Shown here in pieces: positions 11,012-23,424 of a stretch of 64,000 bases of DNA (positions are counted from its first letter, which is position 1; the number at the start of each line of letters is the position of its first letter). Position numbers and translations under genes: made by a program. Where the stretch lies: contig JAQFVV010000505.1 of NCBI GenBank assembly GCA_028023455.1, positions 124,001 through 188,000 on the forward strand. The letters run 5' to 3'. The notes below the pieces were generated by a model, which saw nothing but the letters and a program-made list of their open reading frames with translations, was not told the DNA's origin and made no database searches. The DNA is from Epiperipatus broadwayi. Its lineage: Eukaryota > Onychophora > Udeonychophora > Euonychophora > Peripatidae.

Positions 11012-11152
11012 TTAACAGCACGTATCTGTCGACTTTATAAATTTTCTAGGTTCAAAGTAGCCTAGTGGCGCTCTGTCAGCAAATGCGGTAAGACTGGATA
11101 TTTCATCATCTTCCCCGACCGTTATAATATATTTTACATATGTTTTAACATT
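11012..11152 (-). pseudogene. Unidentified coding-like segment
   Basis: A minus-strand frame of 46 codons contains TVGEDDEISSLTAFADRAPL and GYFEPRKFIKSTDTCC before a TAA at 11014-11012. It lies about 320 bp upstream of the coding-like segment at 10540-10689, and both point the same way, so they could be pieces of one decayed gene or element. I find no clear donor site to join them. Confidence 0.3.
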
Positions 11153-11159
11153 TCAACTT

Positions 11160-12847
11160 TCAATGTTTTATTAATATTTTAATTCCTGCCAAATCTTGTA
11201 TGCTGTGAACCGTAACACCTAACAATAAATAGAATAACCATATTACTATTAGAAGGTAAGTTTTTTATTAATTTCAACCTATGTTGTAGTAATTTATTTT
11301 ATTTACATATCCCTTATTTACTACTAAAATATAAAATAAATAAACTTTAAATAAATTGATATACTCTCATCAATACATTTTTTAAACTCAAAAATGTGTC
11401 GATAAACAAAAAAAAAATACATTATTGGGTTTTTTTTTATTGCTATACTTTCTTATTATTAATCTTTTTATTGTATAAATTTTGAGAAAACTAAACAATT
11501 TTATATTCTTGTTATTGTATCATTACCATCATCAGTAATTCAATCTTGTGATTGGTTCTTTAAAAAACCACAATTCATTATTTCATTGCTGAGGATCTTC
11601 CCAGAGTTCCACTTATATATATTTCCATTGGCATGTCTCTACATGCCTACACCTCATAAAAAATGTTTCAGCCTTCCTTTTGCTTTCTTACCCTGTATTT
11701 TGCTCTCAAGTATACCCTGAAAAGATTACACGTTGCACAAAATGAATCCTATCTAAGAGTCTTTTCCTCCTGATACCTGTACATTCTTTTTTTTTTTCTG
11801 CAGAATTTATGTATTTGACTTTCTACTTATCTATTCCAATATTGTCATATGCAATATTAACTATATGCTCAACAAAAAGTTCGCTGGTCAACTCTAAATG
11901 ATAAATCAAATGGCTCCTCTCTCTCACTTTACTTTCTCTGCATTGTATAAGAGTAATATTTATATTCATCCACAGTCATATGTAAGTACTGACACTAAAT
12001 GACAGTGTAATCAATATATCATACATCTTTCTTGAACATAATATATATCAAAGAATGACTTGATTCCAAAAATATCGAACATTAAAATTTTTATAGATGA
12101 CTGATTTGAAAAATGAAATAAATTTTAAAAAGTCTATTGAATGAGTGCAATTTTTATCTAGTAATTTATCTCTCTGAATAAAAAACAATTAGTCAGAAAC
12201 GTGTAATCAAAAATAATATTGTGTGGTGTGACAATACATTGCATTACCTTTATCGCGATCTTCAAATTCTGAATGCAGTCGTTTGATTTCTATTAAATAT
12301 TCAAAACTTTACATAAAATGGCAAAAATGAATAATCTAAAAAAAGTATTATGTTATTTTAAAAATAAAAAAAACACAATTTAAAAGTGAAAATTTGCGAT
12401 GTAGAATGTAGCGTGCATACATTTATAATTAATCACAGGTGGGACCAATTGCATAATAATTCCGACAAGTTTAAGACTCATTGTAGTTTTATTTTAATTT
12501 AAAGCTATATTTTTAACTAAGAAGCTAATATTTGAACACATTACTGATTTTAATATATATATTTCTATATTTTCAAAGAGAAACTCTTCTTTTTTTCCAC
12601 TGAGAGTCTCTCCATTTCTGTATTTATCTACAATCCTAACTTGTAAAAATTACCATCTTATGGAAGTAATAGCTCCATTTTTTAAATAATAAAAATCCAA
12701 TGCATTAAACAAATATACCAGAAAGAAACAATTTTAAATTATTAAAATAATAAATACTTACAAAATGAGTTTCTAGATTGATATATAGTATGGGCACTAT
12801 ACTTAGAAAATGTTACATTATTAAATTGGATATTAGTTTTCTAAATA
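11160..12847. other. A+T-rich, nothing firmly identified
   Basis: A short minus-strand stretch at 12247-12290 (acceptor-like TTTAATAG, 44 bases reading EIKRLHSEFEDRDK, donor-like GTAATG) looks exon-like but is too short to support alone. It does not continue rhophilin in frame. Nothing else recognised. Confidence 0.35.
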
Positions 12848-13010
12848 TACAGAATTTAAACACAGACTCCAAGGACCCTTCAACTATCCACACTATCATA
12901 CCACTGATACACATGTCTACACACATGTAGAAAAGATAAATAATATATGTATTTCCCCTATATTTACAATTAGGCTCCAGGTATATGAAAAATGCCTGTA
13001 TTTCAAATAT
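12848..13010 (-). repeat. Family C repeat, partial copy C2
   Basis: Contains the family C landmarks CAACTATCCACACTATC and GATACACATGTCTACACA in inverted orientation, followed by the family tail (TACAATTAGGCTCCAGGTAT) in forward orientation. It is therefore a rearranged copy. Confidence 0.55.
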
Positions 13011-13857
13011 TATATATTAGTTTTCTGTTAAATTATTTATTAAAATTTGATACATTTTTTATTCTCTTACAAATTTTATACCTGTCGGTGCATTATATAT
13101 ATGATTTATTATATTATTGATATTTTAAGAACCATATTCACTGTATTACAGTTAAGTTATGGGTTATAAACAAAAGGGATCCTGGGTATTAGACTGCAAT
13201 TTATATACTATTAAACAATAAATAATCTGGCATTCATTACTTTATTTTGTAAGATTAACAATTAAATCCAAGATTTTCTGCAAAAAATATTCCACAGCAT
13301 TAATTATTAAACTTTAATATGTCATATTAAGTAATTATAAAACAATATGTGATTATAAATAAAGAAATAAGTATATTGATTATTGCTAATTAAGTCTGTT
13401 TCAAAATTTATCTGACCATCATCATTTTCATTTCTAAACCCACCCCAACTACACATTGTTTTAGTACACCACGTAATCAGATATTACAATACAAAAAAAG
13501 TGTATAATATTTTACTTTTTCTAAATGATCAATTCAAATTCTAGTACTGCTATGTATAGAATGTCTAAGATAAGGTACCATATATTATATATTCATCACA
13601 CTTCTATCTGTCATTCCAAATCTATTTCTTTTTCATATGTCCAAATAATTCGTTCTGTTATAATACTGACTGTTCACTTTGAGGCAAGATAATTATCATA
13701 AGATGCCAGATTTTTCATCCATTACAATACATATACACAAAGACATTAAAAAAAAAGAATGAAAAGACAAAATGCAGTATATGTATACATAAAAACATTA
13801 AAATAAACTTAGTGTATGTTCGTATAAAATAAAATAATCCAATTCTATTTTATACCT

Positions 13858-13885
13858 CTGAAGAAGACTGTCAAACAGTTGAAAC
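13858..13885 (+). ncRNA. F-type motif with compensated helix
   Basis: CTGAAGA, A, then GACTGT paired with ACAGTT around CAA, then GAAAC. The pairing is kept although the helix sequence differs from other copies. Confidence 0.4.
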
Positions 13886-14190
13886 TGTCAGAAATATCTA
13901 TTGTTTTATTTACAGACTTTTATATTGACGTCTTTTTTTATAAAAATTAAAATCATTCTAGAAATAATAAAAGTAAATACATGAAAAACTTTTTCAAATT
14001 TATAAGTGGAATAAAAAAATTATATTCTTTAAAATTTTAATTTTCAACACAATTTATTTTTAAAAAAATTTTTTTTTCCAGTTTCTGGCTACAACATTTT
14101 TTGTTTTGTTCAAGTTACCAAATAATCATTCAAGATTGCATCTATTTTATATAATTTAATATATTCATCTATTGGTATTATAAATATAGG

Positions 14191-14402
14191 AGACTTTCAA
14201 GCACCTTTCAACTATCCACACTATCTCATATCACTGATACATATAATCACACACATGATTATTGATATTTTTTACGTGTGTGATCGTGTGTATCAGTGAT
14301 ATGAGATAGTGTTGATAGCTGAAAGGTGCTTAAAAGTCTGAGTTCAAATCACCTATATTTACAATTAGGCTCCAAGTATATGAAGAGTGCCTGTATTTCG
14401 AT
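14191..14402. repeat. Family C palindromic copy C3
   Basis: The arms at about 14191-14255 and 14275-14339 are inverted copies (AGCACCTTTCAACTATCC against its complement). They are followed by GTTCAAATCA (14342-14351, B-box-like) and the family tail to about 14402. Confidence 0.6.
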
Positions 14403-14867
14403 TAGTATTATATATAACAGTGTAGTTCTATTAATAAATAATGAGAGAATTTTAAAATTATTTAATGTGATATAAATTAAACTCTAATAATATTGCAATA
14501 ATTTTGTGCATTAATATAAATAGTTCTTGCATGGAGTGAAAATTTCAAAAGTACTTATTATTTAAATTCTTAAATGTATTTTTAGTATCTTTTGAAAAGA
14601 TTGCTCTGCATGAAAAATGCATTTAAGAATTGATGTAATAATTACATTTGAAATACTCTCTCCATATGTATTATTGCATAAAAATTAAATCATTTAAATA
14701 ATTACATTGTATAACCAATGGTAACCAAAGAATTTAAGATGCAGAAATATTATTAGTATAATCACACATTTATATTCATTTAATTATCTTAAAATAGTTT
14801 TTCAAGCTTGTTTTTTTTATACACAAATATATATTTCTTGTTAACTATTTTATATATAAGCTTTAAA

Positions 14868-15014
14868 TAGTTAAGATTTTACTTCATTAACGCTTAAATA
14901 AATTAATATATATATATATGTGCTCTGTAAACTGTCCCGAAAGTGCTTGGCGGTAAAAATTTTGACAATTTATTAATAGCTTCTGTGCGCAGAGCACATA
15001 TATATATATATATA
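14868..15014. repeat. Family A foldback, internally deleted copy A1
   Basis: The left flank AAATAGTTAAGATTTTACTT through (TA)nTGTGCTCTG is shared with the larger copy at 17660-18103. The ends TATATATGTGCTCTG and GCGCAGAGCACATATATA are inverted. The middle keeps only CTGTCCCGAAAGTGCTTGGC-type arm sequence. Confidence 0.65.
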
Positions 15015-15167
15015 AGCTTTAATTAAGTCGCAAAAAAAAAAAAAAAAGCTATCAGAAAATCAAAATAAAACAAAAATATAACTCAGCAAATAAAAATTAA
15101 ACTGACAAAAAAATTTCAAATAAAATTTTTTGTATGTAAGTTATTTTTTAAATAAAATATACTTTAC

Positions 15168-15296
15168 TTTTCATTTTGATAGACGCCAACTAAGCCATTC
15201 AAATCTGATAACTGTTCTTTAAGCAGTTGGAGATTGGAATTAACAAAACTTAACTCTAAAGCAACAACTTCTCGGAGTTTTTTATTTCTTGTAGCT
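15168..15296 (-). CDS. RHPN: Rhophilin, exon 3 (second half of HR1 domain)
   Basis: Rhophilins are scaffold proteins that bind GTP-loaded Rho through an N-terminal HR1 antiparallel coiled coil. In the family this is followed by BRO1 and PDZ domains, not seen here. This 129-nt exon follows TTGTTTTCTTCCAG and ends at GTAAAGT. It starts in the phase left by exon 2 (two bases carried in) and encodes [20 protein letters not shown] then [13 protein letters not shown], which matches the vertebrate rhophilin HR1 helix and its VYQN turn almost residue for residue. It ends with two bases of the next codon. The following exon was not found to the left, so the gene leaves the window (intron 3 is longer than 15 kb). 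The identity is firm. Whether this is RHPN1- or RHPN2-like cannot be said, since invertebrates usually have one gene. Confidence 0.93.
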
Positions 15297-15578
15297 CTGG
15301 AAGAAAACAATTTGAAATCATTTTAATAAATCAAAATTATTCTATCTATCTCAGTAAAATATCTAACACTAACTAATTAATTACTACAGAATACATATTT
15401 AAAAAAGATAAAATACCAAAGTTAAAGATACTATCTAAGTATATAAAAATTGATATTTGTTTGACTTATTTATTCAGCCATTATCAATTAATAAATACTC
15501 AGCAACTAACATTTATAAATCCAGCACTATCTTCACATCATCTGAAATCAAAATTTTACTATACATGTTTGTAATTAA

Positions 15579-15983
15579 TTTTTCACAGAAACAAAACTTT
15601 CCATACAGTAGCGCCACTCAGTGCAAGCCAGATTAATCAATGGTTGCAGAAAGGTTTATGCATAAAATCCCTATCTAGTGCCTGCTCATTCAATATCCCC
15701 AGACTAGTTTCTAGCTTGTGGCTTTCATCAGTGAGAAGCCTTGGATCTGAGAGCATTGCACCTAGATCTTAGGATCTAATGCAACCCTCCAGCAACCATC
15801 TTTTACTTTTTTTTGCCAACTATAAAGCTTCGAGTCCAAAATGAAAACACAATAATGTTTTCAAGCTAAGCTCATTAGCTTGTATAGTTGTATAAATCTG
15901 AACTCAGTTCCGCTTCCATACTTTATGGTGTCTTTGATTCTTTAATAATCACTGTCACTATAATCCTGTTGGGCAGGATTGTG
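15579..15983 (-). mobile_element. Retrozyme-like element D1 with 14-bp target duplication
   Basis: Flanked by perfect 14-bp repeats ATGTTTGTAATTAA (15565-15578 and 15984-15997). Read on the minus strand it is one 5'-truncated D unit of 405 bp. It begins near CAATCCTGCCCAACAGGATT, has the hammerhead-like core at 15731-15707, and ends in GTATGGAAAGTTTTG, which is the same 3' end seen in the other D copies. It has no coding capacity. Confidence 0.7.
15707..15731 (-). ncRNA. Hammerhead-like junction in D1
   Basis: CTGATGA, inner helix II AGC/GCT around CACAA, then GAAAC. CTAGT just after the core pairs with ACTAG some 20 bases on (helix III). TCTC upstream can pair with GGGA downstream (helix I). 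The strand after helix III reads GAT where a canonical ribozyme has GUH, so cleavage activity is uncertain. Confidence 0.45.
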
Positions 15984-16630
15984 ATGTTTGTAATTAACTT
16001 TGATACAAGATGATAACAAGATTGTGCTAGATTTGTAATTGTTAATATTTGCTTTATAAAAGATCCATTTTAGTGGTGTATTTGTTTCTTCTTAAGTTAA
16101 CTTAGTCTTAAGCACATTCTAGTGTCACTATCAGTATAAAAACAGATAAGTATGGAGGGGGGAAAAGAAACTTGTACAAATAAAATAAAAAAGACATTTT
16201 ATTAAAAAGTAATGTTCAGAATTAACTTGCAACCAAATATATTAGAGACTGATATAGATCTAATAAATGTTTTTATGAGGATGGAATTAGCACTGACAGT
16301 ACATAAGTTAATTGTATAAGATTTACTGATGATATGACAATACCTACAAAGAGTAAGAATAAACTCAATAAATTATTATGTAACATTGACAGAGCTTTTT
16401 GTCTGGAGTGAAAATAAATGCACCATAATCAGGAACCAACAAGTATGGTTATTCCCATTCCAAAAAAAAAGCAAAAACAGAAAGACAAAATAATAATATA
16501 TTCGAAATAAGTTTTGTAATCACTATACAATTTTCTTCTTCTTCTTCCTTTTCCTATGTATTGATTTCTACTTTAACATATCATAACATTTACAACTTTC
16601 TTAAACACATTATCAATACTATTTATTCAT

Positions 16631-16801
16631 ATCAAAGCTAACAGTTTCGACTATCCTGCAGTCATCATCAGAGCTCTTTACAATCCTATTTCTAAAAACC
16701 CAACTAAAAATTTCATCATCACATCTATATTGTTTTGAGAAATAGGATTGTAAAGAGCTCTGATGATGACGGCAGGACAGTCGAAACTGTTAGTTTTGAT
16801 A
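16631..16801. repeat. Foldback of two F-type motifs
   Basis: The arms 16631-16695 and 16738-16801 are inverted copies. Each has CTGATGA, T, a helix (GACTG/TAGTC in one, GAC/GTC in the other) around CAGGA, and GAAAC, at 16671-16644 on the minus strand and 16760-16787 on the plus strand. The CTGATGA sides face each other, and AGAGCTCT precedes the core. Confidence 0.65.
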
Positions 16802-17106
16802 TAAATAAATATTATTGATAAAGTGTTTAAGAAAGTTGTAAATGATATAATGATCACTATACAAACCAATTCATAAAATACCATTACTACTTTTACATAT
16901 ATCACATACTGATTCTTTACGTCAGATTGACAGCTTGCAATGTTATCTTTAACAATGAGCTTTACTTTTTGATTGACTTGAATATCTTGGATAATTGGAA
17001 CTTTCCAATGTATTCTATTGCCCCTTCATATCTTCTCAATGACAATAATCAACACTGCTCTTCTTGAGAAATCTTTTAATAATCTTTATATTACACAGGA
17101 ATTCTA

Positions 17107-17122
17107 CTCCCCCCCCCCCCCC
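17107..17122. repeat. Poly(C) run
   Basis: About 16 consecutive C residues in an otherwise A+T-rich region. Similar C or G runs occur at 27475, 34801, 43194 and 55672. Confidence 0.8.
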
Positions 17123-17659
17123 AACCAACAAAAAAACCATATTTACCATAAATTACTTTTTTTCGGAAGTAATGCTACCATTCATTCACTTCACATGTTC
17201 AATCCTATGAAGATACCATTTTGTTAAAATAGATTCTATAATATCCCATCCAGAAAACTGAAAATCATACCAGTTAATCTTATAATCTGGTCATTGTATT
17301 TCTAGACTCTTACATAACATTCTTAAATGAATTTTTTCTAATGGCTTTATAACCCTTTAATAGGAAATTAAGGTCTCATTTCTATACAATAAATTTGGTA
17401 AAATATCAGCTATATGTACAATTAATTTAACTGCAATATTTATATCACAAGGATGAAATATATTATCTTTTAATTTTCAAAAGGCAACAACAGCATATAG
17501 GAATTTCTATTCTCAACATTTAGGTGTGTTTTTTTTATTTAAAAAACTATCAAGATATTTAAATGGACTCGCATTCTCAAGTTGATAACCATCTGCGAGA
17601 AAAGTTGGAAAAATCTGTCTTCCATTAGTGGCTAATAAAAAATGTAAATTTTTTGAATT

Positions 17660-18103
17660 TACTAAATAGTTAAGATTTTACTTCATTAACGCTTAAATAA
17701 ATTAATATATATATGTGCTCTGCGCACAGGTAATGAAGCTATTAATTGTCAAAATTTTTTACCGCCAAGCGCTTTCGGGACAGTCTACAGTCCCATATTC
17801 ATGGCGAATTATTCTGTTAATAACTGTAAAACTATGCAAATTTTATGCAAACTTATGTGCAGATGTTACGTGGACCATTTACGAGGATAGGGAATAGCAG
17901 GCCTCTCTTCTGTTGATTGCCGATGGGTCAGCTGCAATGAAGTAAGCTTCCCTAACTTTGCGTTTGGTGTCGTTCGTTTCAGTTATTAACAGAATAATTT
18001 GCCATGAATATGGGACTGTAGACTGTCCCGAAAGCGCTTGGCGGTAAAAAAATTTGACAATTAATAGCTTCATTACCTGTGCGCAGAGCACATATATATA
18101 TAT
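17660..18103. repeat. Family A foldback A2 carrying a GIY-YIG ORF tail
   Basis: Arms of about 120 bp (17706-17825 and 17981-18103) are inverted copies starting (TA)nTGTGCTCTGCGCACAGG and including ACCGCCAAGCGCTTTCGGGA. The interior, minus strand, reads KRKVREAYFIAADPSAINRR then EACYSLSS. This resembles the plus-strand relic at 852-1088 and fits the C-terminus of a Penelope-type GIY-YIG ORF. The element thus looks like a head-to-head copy of a PLE 3' end rather than a DNA transposon. Confidence 0.6.
17879..18091 (-). pseudogene. GIY-YIG C-terminal remnant inside A2
   Basis: A 70-codon frame. Its first half is the terminal arm translated by chance, while its last third (from about residue 39) is the GIY-YIG-like tail with EA.FI and INR. 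It lacks the catalytic first half and is not a gene. Confidence 0.4.
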
Positions 18104-18759
18104 GAATTTATTAAACTAAAGTCATTATAGGTTGCATCCAAAATATTGACAATATTCTATAGGTTACCTTTTGAATTGGCAAAGATAGCCAAATTATCAA
18201 CATATTGCAAATTTAAAAGCCAGGAAGATGAAGTTTTTGTTTTTGCTTTTAATTGGTTCAAATTAAAAATTTCATCATCATATCTATATTGCATCTTCTT
18301 ATCTACTTCATGAAACCACCTACAAACAGTTCTAAAAACTATCATTAAAATGAAAAACAAGGTTGGTATTAATACAATCTTGGTTTGACATCAGGTTTCA
18401 TTTTAAATAATTTTAAATTTTCAACTAACAATAACAATGTTTTCCTACATTCAATCATTTAAAAGTTGTATAATATGAATAAATTTCAGTGGAAAGCAAC
18501 TAATTTCAAATAATTAATTAAATCAATATGCCTTGACCAAATCAACAAAATTATGAAACACTTCTTTGCTCTCAATACTTTTCTAGTCTTTAATAAAAAC
18601 CAAGAAAGTAGAAGCTTGAAATTATTTTGTTTAACAATAATATTCCATACTGGAGTCTTTTCTATCCTTTATTCTTATAAATTGGAATAAGAGAAACATC
18701 TCTAAGGTCAGATAGCAAAACTTCATGAATCGATAAACTTCTAAGAAATTCTAACAGTT

Positions 18760-19815
18760 TTTTTTTTTTTAAACAAAAAATATTATTAACAAAGTTTACA
18801 TGGTTTCATGATACTGTTTTCATACATGGTATACCGCATGACTGATTGCAAAGGTTCATAAGATCAAACGCTTGGTAGATCAATCCTGGACCAAGTCTCT
18901 TTGTATAACCATTCTGGTGCAAGCAGCCGGTCCCTGGCACTTATGCTCTTGACAAGACCTATAAAGGTCTCTGTGACTGAAGAGCCTGAATGATGGAAAA
19001 CACATTCGCATCTGGTCAACCAGACTGCAAAGGTAAGGAAGACAGAGAATCGGATAAGAGAAAAAATTCCTGTCTTGATAGCATTCTGGATATTTAAGAC
19101 TTCTCTGATGTCAGATGTAACTTTCTCTGTGATGAGGTTTCTGATTTGGAAAAGAAACGGACAATTATAAAGTAAATGTTGGATGGTTTCATTGGCAGTA
19201 TTACATAGCTGGCATTGAGGATTGATTTTGGTGAATCCTCTTTTCCAAACTAAGAAATGGCTAGTGGGTAAGGATGAGATGTTGAGCTTTAAGATAAAGT
19301 CTATGTATTTTGGTTCAACAAACCAGTTCTTCAATTTTTTAAGCAATGGTTTATTGTCTAAGTTCAATGTGGTCAGAAGGGCAGTCTGGTTTTGAAATCT
19401 GAGGTTATAGGCCTGCCAGTAGGTTATTTTACCTTCAAGGGAGGTTTTAGATAGATATGTCAGCTTGGCGACATGTAACCAAATAATTGTGGCCCATCTG
19501 CTAGCAAGAGGTGGCGGTGTGTCTGTAGGTTCCACTGGAGTGGCTAGGTTTAGTTCCGGCTGTTTTAAGTGAATTGCACGTAGAACTGCAATTGCCTTCT
19601 GTAGATAGATTGTTGAAACAGAGTGCAATCCAAGTCCATTTAACTCTCTGGGCATCTGCATCTTACAGATGCTGATGGCAACAATCTTTCCATTCCACAT
19701 GAGCTTTGAACACAGTGAGTTCATTGACGACTGAAATGCTTTAGTAGGTTTAATTATGGGAAGATAATAATTCGATCTCGGAAACACCAGCATGTTGAAA
19801 AGGGCTACTTTGCCC
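18760..19815 (-). mobile_element. 5'-truncated LINE with poly(A) and 13-bp target duplication
   Basis: The direct repeats AATTCTAACAGTT at 18747-18759 and 19816-19828 bracket the insertion. On the minus strand it begins abruptly inside an ORF2-type frame, runs through a stop and a short 3' untranslated region, and ends in an A tail (T run at 18760-18770). Its preserved frame and perfect duplication suggest a recent insertion. Confidence 0.88.
18864..19815 (-). CDS. LINE ORF2 C-terminal portion, reverse-transcriptase thumb and zinc-finger region
   Basis: About 316 codons are open without a stop although the neighbouring repeats are all decayed. The frame begins at the truncation point (GKVALFNMLVFPRS), with no native start codon. 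Visible features are the post-RT segment typical of LINE polymerases (residues 1-90, with LMWNGK and GLGLHSVSTIYLQKA) and then a zf-RVT-like finger C-LC...H...C at residues about 202-219 (CQLCNTANETIQHLLYNC). The frame ends in a tryptophan-containing tail. Known of the family: this arrangement is found in L1/Tx1-like and related non-LTR elements. The palm motif (F/YADD) is missing through 5' truncation, so the copy cannot act alone. The exact clade is not settled. Confidence 0.85.
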
Positions 19816-21899
19816 AATTCTAACAGTTAAAGTGATACATTAACATATTTTAAAACCAAGACCTGCACCCTTTCCATTTATCACATTACCATGAGCTATT
19901 TAAACTTAAATAAGCTAGGTATTATTCTCCAAATATAATAGTAGGACAAATACATCATTAAAACCATCTCACTTTATGTATCATTCAAAGTATGATCAAA
20001 ATAACCCTCTTCCCTGTTCAAAATATCATTAGCTTATAAAATTAGAGTAATTTGTGAATTTAATAAGATTATAATATTGTTTTTTATGCCATTTGTTAAT
20101 TTGGATGTGGCAAAAAAAAGATCCTAAAGTGATTACAATCTACAAATATCTACATTTTTTTTTTTTTTTTGGCAGTTTAAATCAGCTAATCATTTTAGTC
20201 TTATCAGTTAGTGTCTTTTATCTTTAGATCAAGGTTTAGATTGCTTACGAATCACCACAACAATTTATTATTCTGCCAAGGATAAAGTGCCACATGTTTA
20301 TTCTTTAATCAAGTCGTGAATAATGAGGATCATTGGCAATAAACCAGTCAGGATTTTTCTTTTCAATTAAATCCAAGAATAATCATTCTTGGATCCATAA
20401 TATATTCCTTAAAAAAATTCCTTGGCTCAGTAATGTAAGATTTTATACTTAAGTATAAGCAAGAGAATATAAAAGCAAAAAAATATGAAAACAACAAAAG
20501 TATTTAATGCAGTTAATTACAACTTCTTAAGATAGATATATAGATAACAAAATCATTAGGAGAGAATTTTCCAAACTTTGTGCTCTTTATTTATTCAAGT
20601 TATATTATTATTAATGCACTATAAATTGACACTTAAGTTATAAATTTTTACCAAATAACTTGGAAGTGACTGAATGCCATTTCTCTTTTATTCATTCTTT
20701 AAAAACAGTTATAATTTTATAATTACTTCTACATCATTTATTCATATATGCAATACAATACAACACAGCTTCTTTTCTTTATCAAATACAGAAAAATGAG
20801 CAAATAAACCTAAAAAAAAAAACTCCCTTTGCATATTTTATAATCTCCATAATATCCAAAATTTCAAATCTATTCTATTGTCTACAACATTTCCACAGCA
20901 CTGTCTTAGTCTACTTCAACTTTAGTTTTAAGTTTATATAATCTCAACATAAAAAAACAATTGATACTTAGGTATTGGTCCGGGAGATGAAATTTTATTC
21001 TTTAAAATCATTATGATTATCTATGATTGTTAAATATTTAATAGTAAACTTTATTTAATTAATTAAATAAATTTAACTTTCAAAGATAAGTTGTTGAAGA
21101 TCTCTAGAGTATTTTTATAACTATTATACATTCTTTATTAACTTTTAGCTATCATTGTTCTATTTATGCTTTAATAATGAACAACTTTTGTCACCTAAAT
21201 AAATTGGCATTAATACAGAAAATGGAGTTGTTATTTATAACTTTGTTAAAAATGATTCTTTGAATCTTTGAAATTTAAATGTACTTACTTAATTAAATAA
21301 AACATACTATTAAATATTTAGCGAACATAAGTAATCATAAGTAATGAAGACTAAAATTTCACTGCCTGGATTAATATATAAGTACCAAACATTTTTTTAT
21401 ATACTCATTTAATTTATATTTATTTTTCAATAAATTCATTAAATCGATCTTTTTTAATTGTTGTATCTATCCCTTTAACATTATCATTACATGATTATTT
21501 GAGCTAATATTCCGTTAGAACTTTAAAAAATGGATAATGCTACTTACTATTAGATATATATTTACTATTATTAGATATATACAGTCTTTTCACTTTTCAT
21601 ATCTGCTCATTTTTCTAACTCTATGAATGACAATAAATAGCTTCTTTTTAAATGAAGTCAAAAATTTCAGTACATAAATATATATGCTCAGAAACCCCAT
21701 TAGCCAAGTTTAAACATTTCCTCTCTTTTTCCAAAACCCTCCACAGTAATTCATCTACTTCTTACATCTTATTATCAAATTACACTAACCAACACAATTT
21801 TGTAATAAAATAGAAAATAGGTTATTTTAATGGAAAATTAATGCTCTGAGTTTGAAAATGTTCATTTTACATCTAGTTGTGGTGCAGTTCTGTTTCTTT

Positions 21900-22500
21900 A
21901 ATATATACAGCCCTAGGATGTAACTGTGAGAGATGATCTCGTACATCTCTTTAAATTACCATTATATAGCTTTAGTTGTGATTGTTTATGTGCATTGGAT
22001 TATTTAGTATGTATTGCAGTCATATTAATTATTATATTGCAGTTGAGTTTTGCCTGGTACATTCCTAACAAACTCCCTTCAGATATACACTACGATGAGT
22101 GCAATCATAGTTTGGAGAATCCCAGCCCTATCTTATTCAGTTAGAAGTGTTGGGTTAACCTTCCTTTTCAAAATTACCTATCTGTTGTGCTTAAAACATG
22201 ATCCAACACGTTCATATTCTATGCATCTTTTTCTTTCATTTGTATCTGTGCGTGCATTATTGTGAATATAAAAACTGTATTTTAATCTTTATTTATGAAA
22301 TTTTTATTACAAGTATTTTAAGAATACGATGGATAGTGTACAAAAGGCAGTGTGTACAAAGACATCAGAGAGCAATCAAGAATTTCAAGAGTACACAAAT
22401 TCTATGGAAAGGGCAACCAAGGAATTCTAATGTACATTTCCAACAAGTGTAATGTGAAAAAAGCCTCAAACCCGTATATGTTTTACTTTGCTTGTTAAGT
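21900..22500. other. Moderate-G+C stretch, unidentified
   Basis: Three overlapping short plus-strand frames (21926-22144, 22050-22265, 22198-22452) fall here. The last ends KNFKSTQILWKGQPRNSN. No motif, splice logic or repeat partner was found. It could be untranslated sequence or old element debris. Confidence 0.3.
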
Positions 22501-23424
22501 TATTTTGCATGTTTGTTATATTTTTCTTTTCACATACATAATTTTGTATTTAGAGAGTGAATCCTAAGAATAAAGTTGGCAAATTTCTGAAAAAAAAAAT
22601 TGTTTTAAATGCCAAGACATAATCATACCTGTAGAAGCCCTTCATAAAATTTCAGGCACTTAATATCTCCTCAAAAAAGTATTCTGAAATATATTGAGTC
22701 ATATATTTTGCCACAGGCATAGCAATTGTAATACTTTCTTGGATTTATTCATTTTTTGCTTTATTAAAAAGTAGCTTCCCCATTTGTATACATATGTATG
22801 TTACAGTCATCATTTTTTTCTTAAATATTCTTGATTATATTTTTAATAAAACTATGTATGGATAACTCTGTAATTTTTATTTCAAGTAGGGTTAGTGATT
22901 TTAATGTGTTTCTGAACACTGGTTTAAAATATGCACTCACTATTTGTTTCACCTAGAAACCATCTTATTGTGTACAAAGCAGCCTTTACTCATGTTTAAT
23001 GTAAGAAAAATAAGATTGCATGTTGCATACTAGCGTTGATATGAAATATTTTCAATTCAATCAATACTAAGTTATCGAAAATTTTATGTAATGACAAAAT
23101 AACATTGCATTATTGTCAATTGACCATACAGCAAAATAAACTGCATTTTTGAACTCAGCACAAGAAAATTAGTAAAATCCACCTATTTTGATTTTACCAC
23201 AGAAAAAAAGGTTTTATTTGCAGGCTAGTGTTATTTTTCCAGCTGTGATTCATTTCATTTTTCCCCTAACTCATTTTGATAAAATCTGTTTTGATAGCTC
23301 GACTTATCTTGTTCTCATATTCCTTAATTTTGTTATAAAAAGACCAGAACAAAAATTATAAATCACTATCTCTTTCACTCTCTTTACCATTAAACTTCTT
23401 TCATTCTAAACATCACATGATCTC

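Noticed and set aside
12247-12290. Possible next rhophilin exon on the minus strand (reads NQTTAFRI in the required phase)
   Set aside because: The phase that continues exon 3 hits a TGA after nine codons, and the conserved PLIPLG segment of rhophilin is absent.
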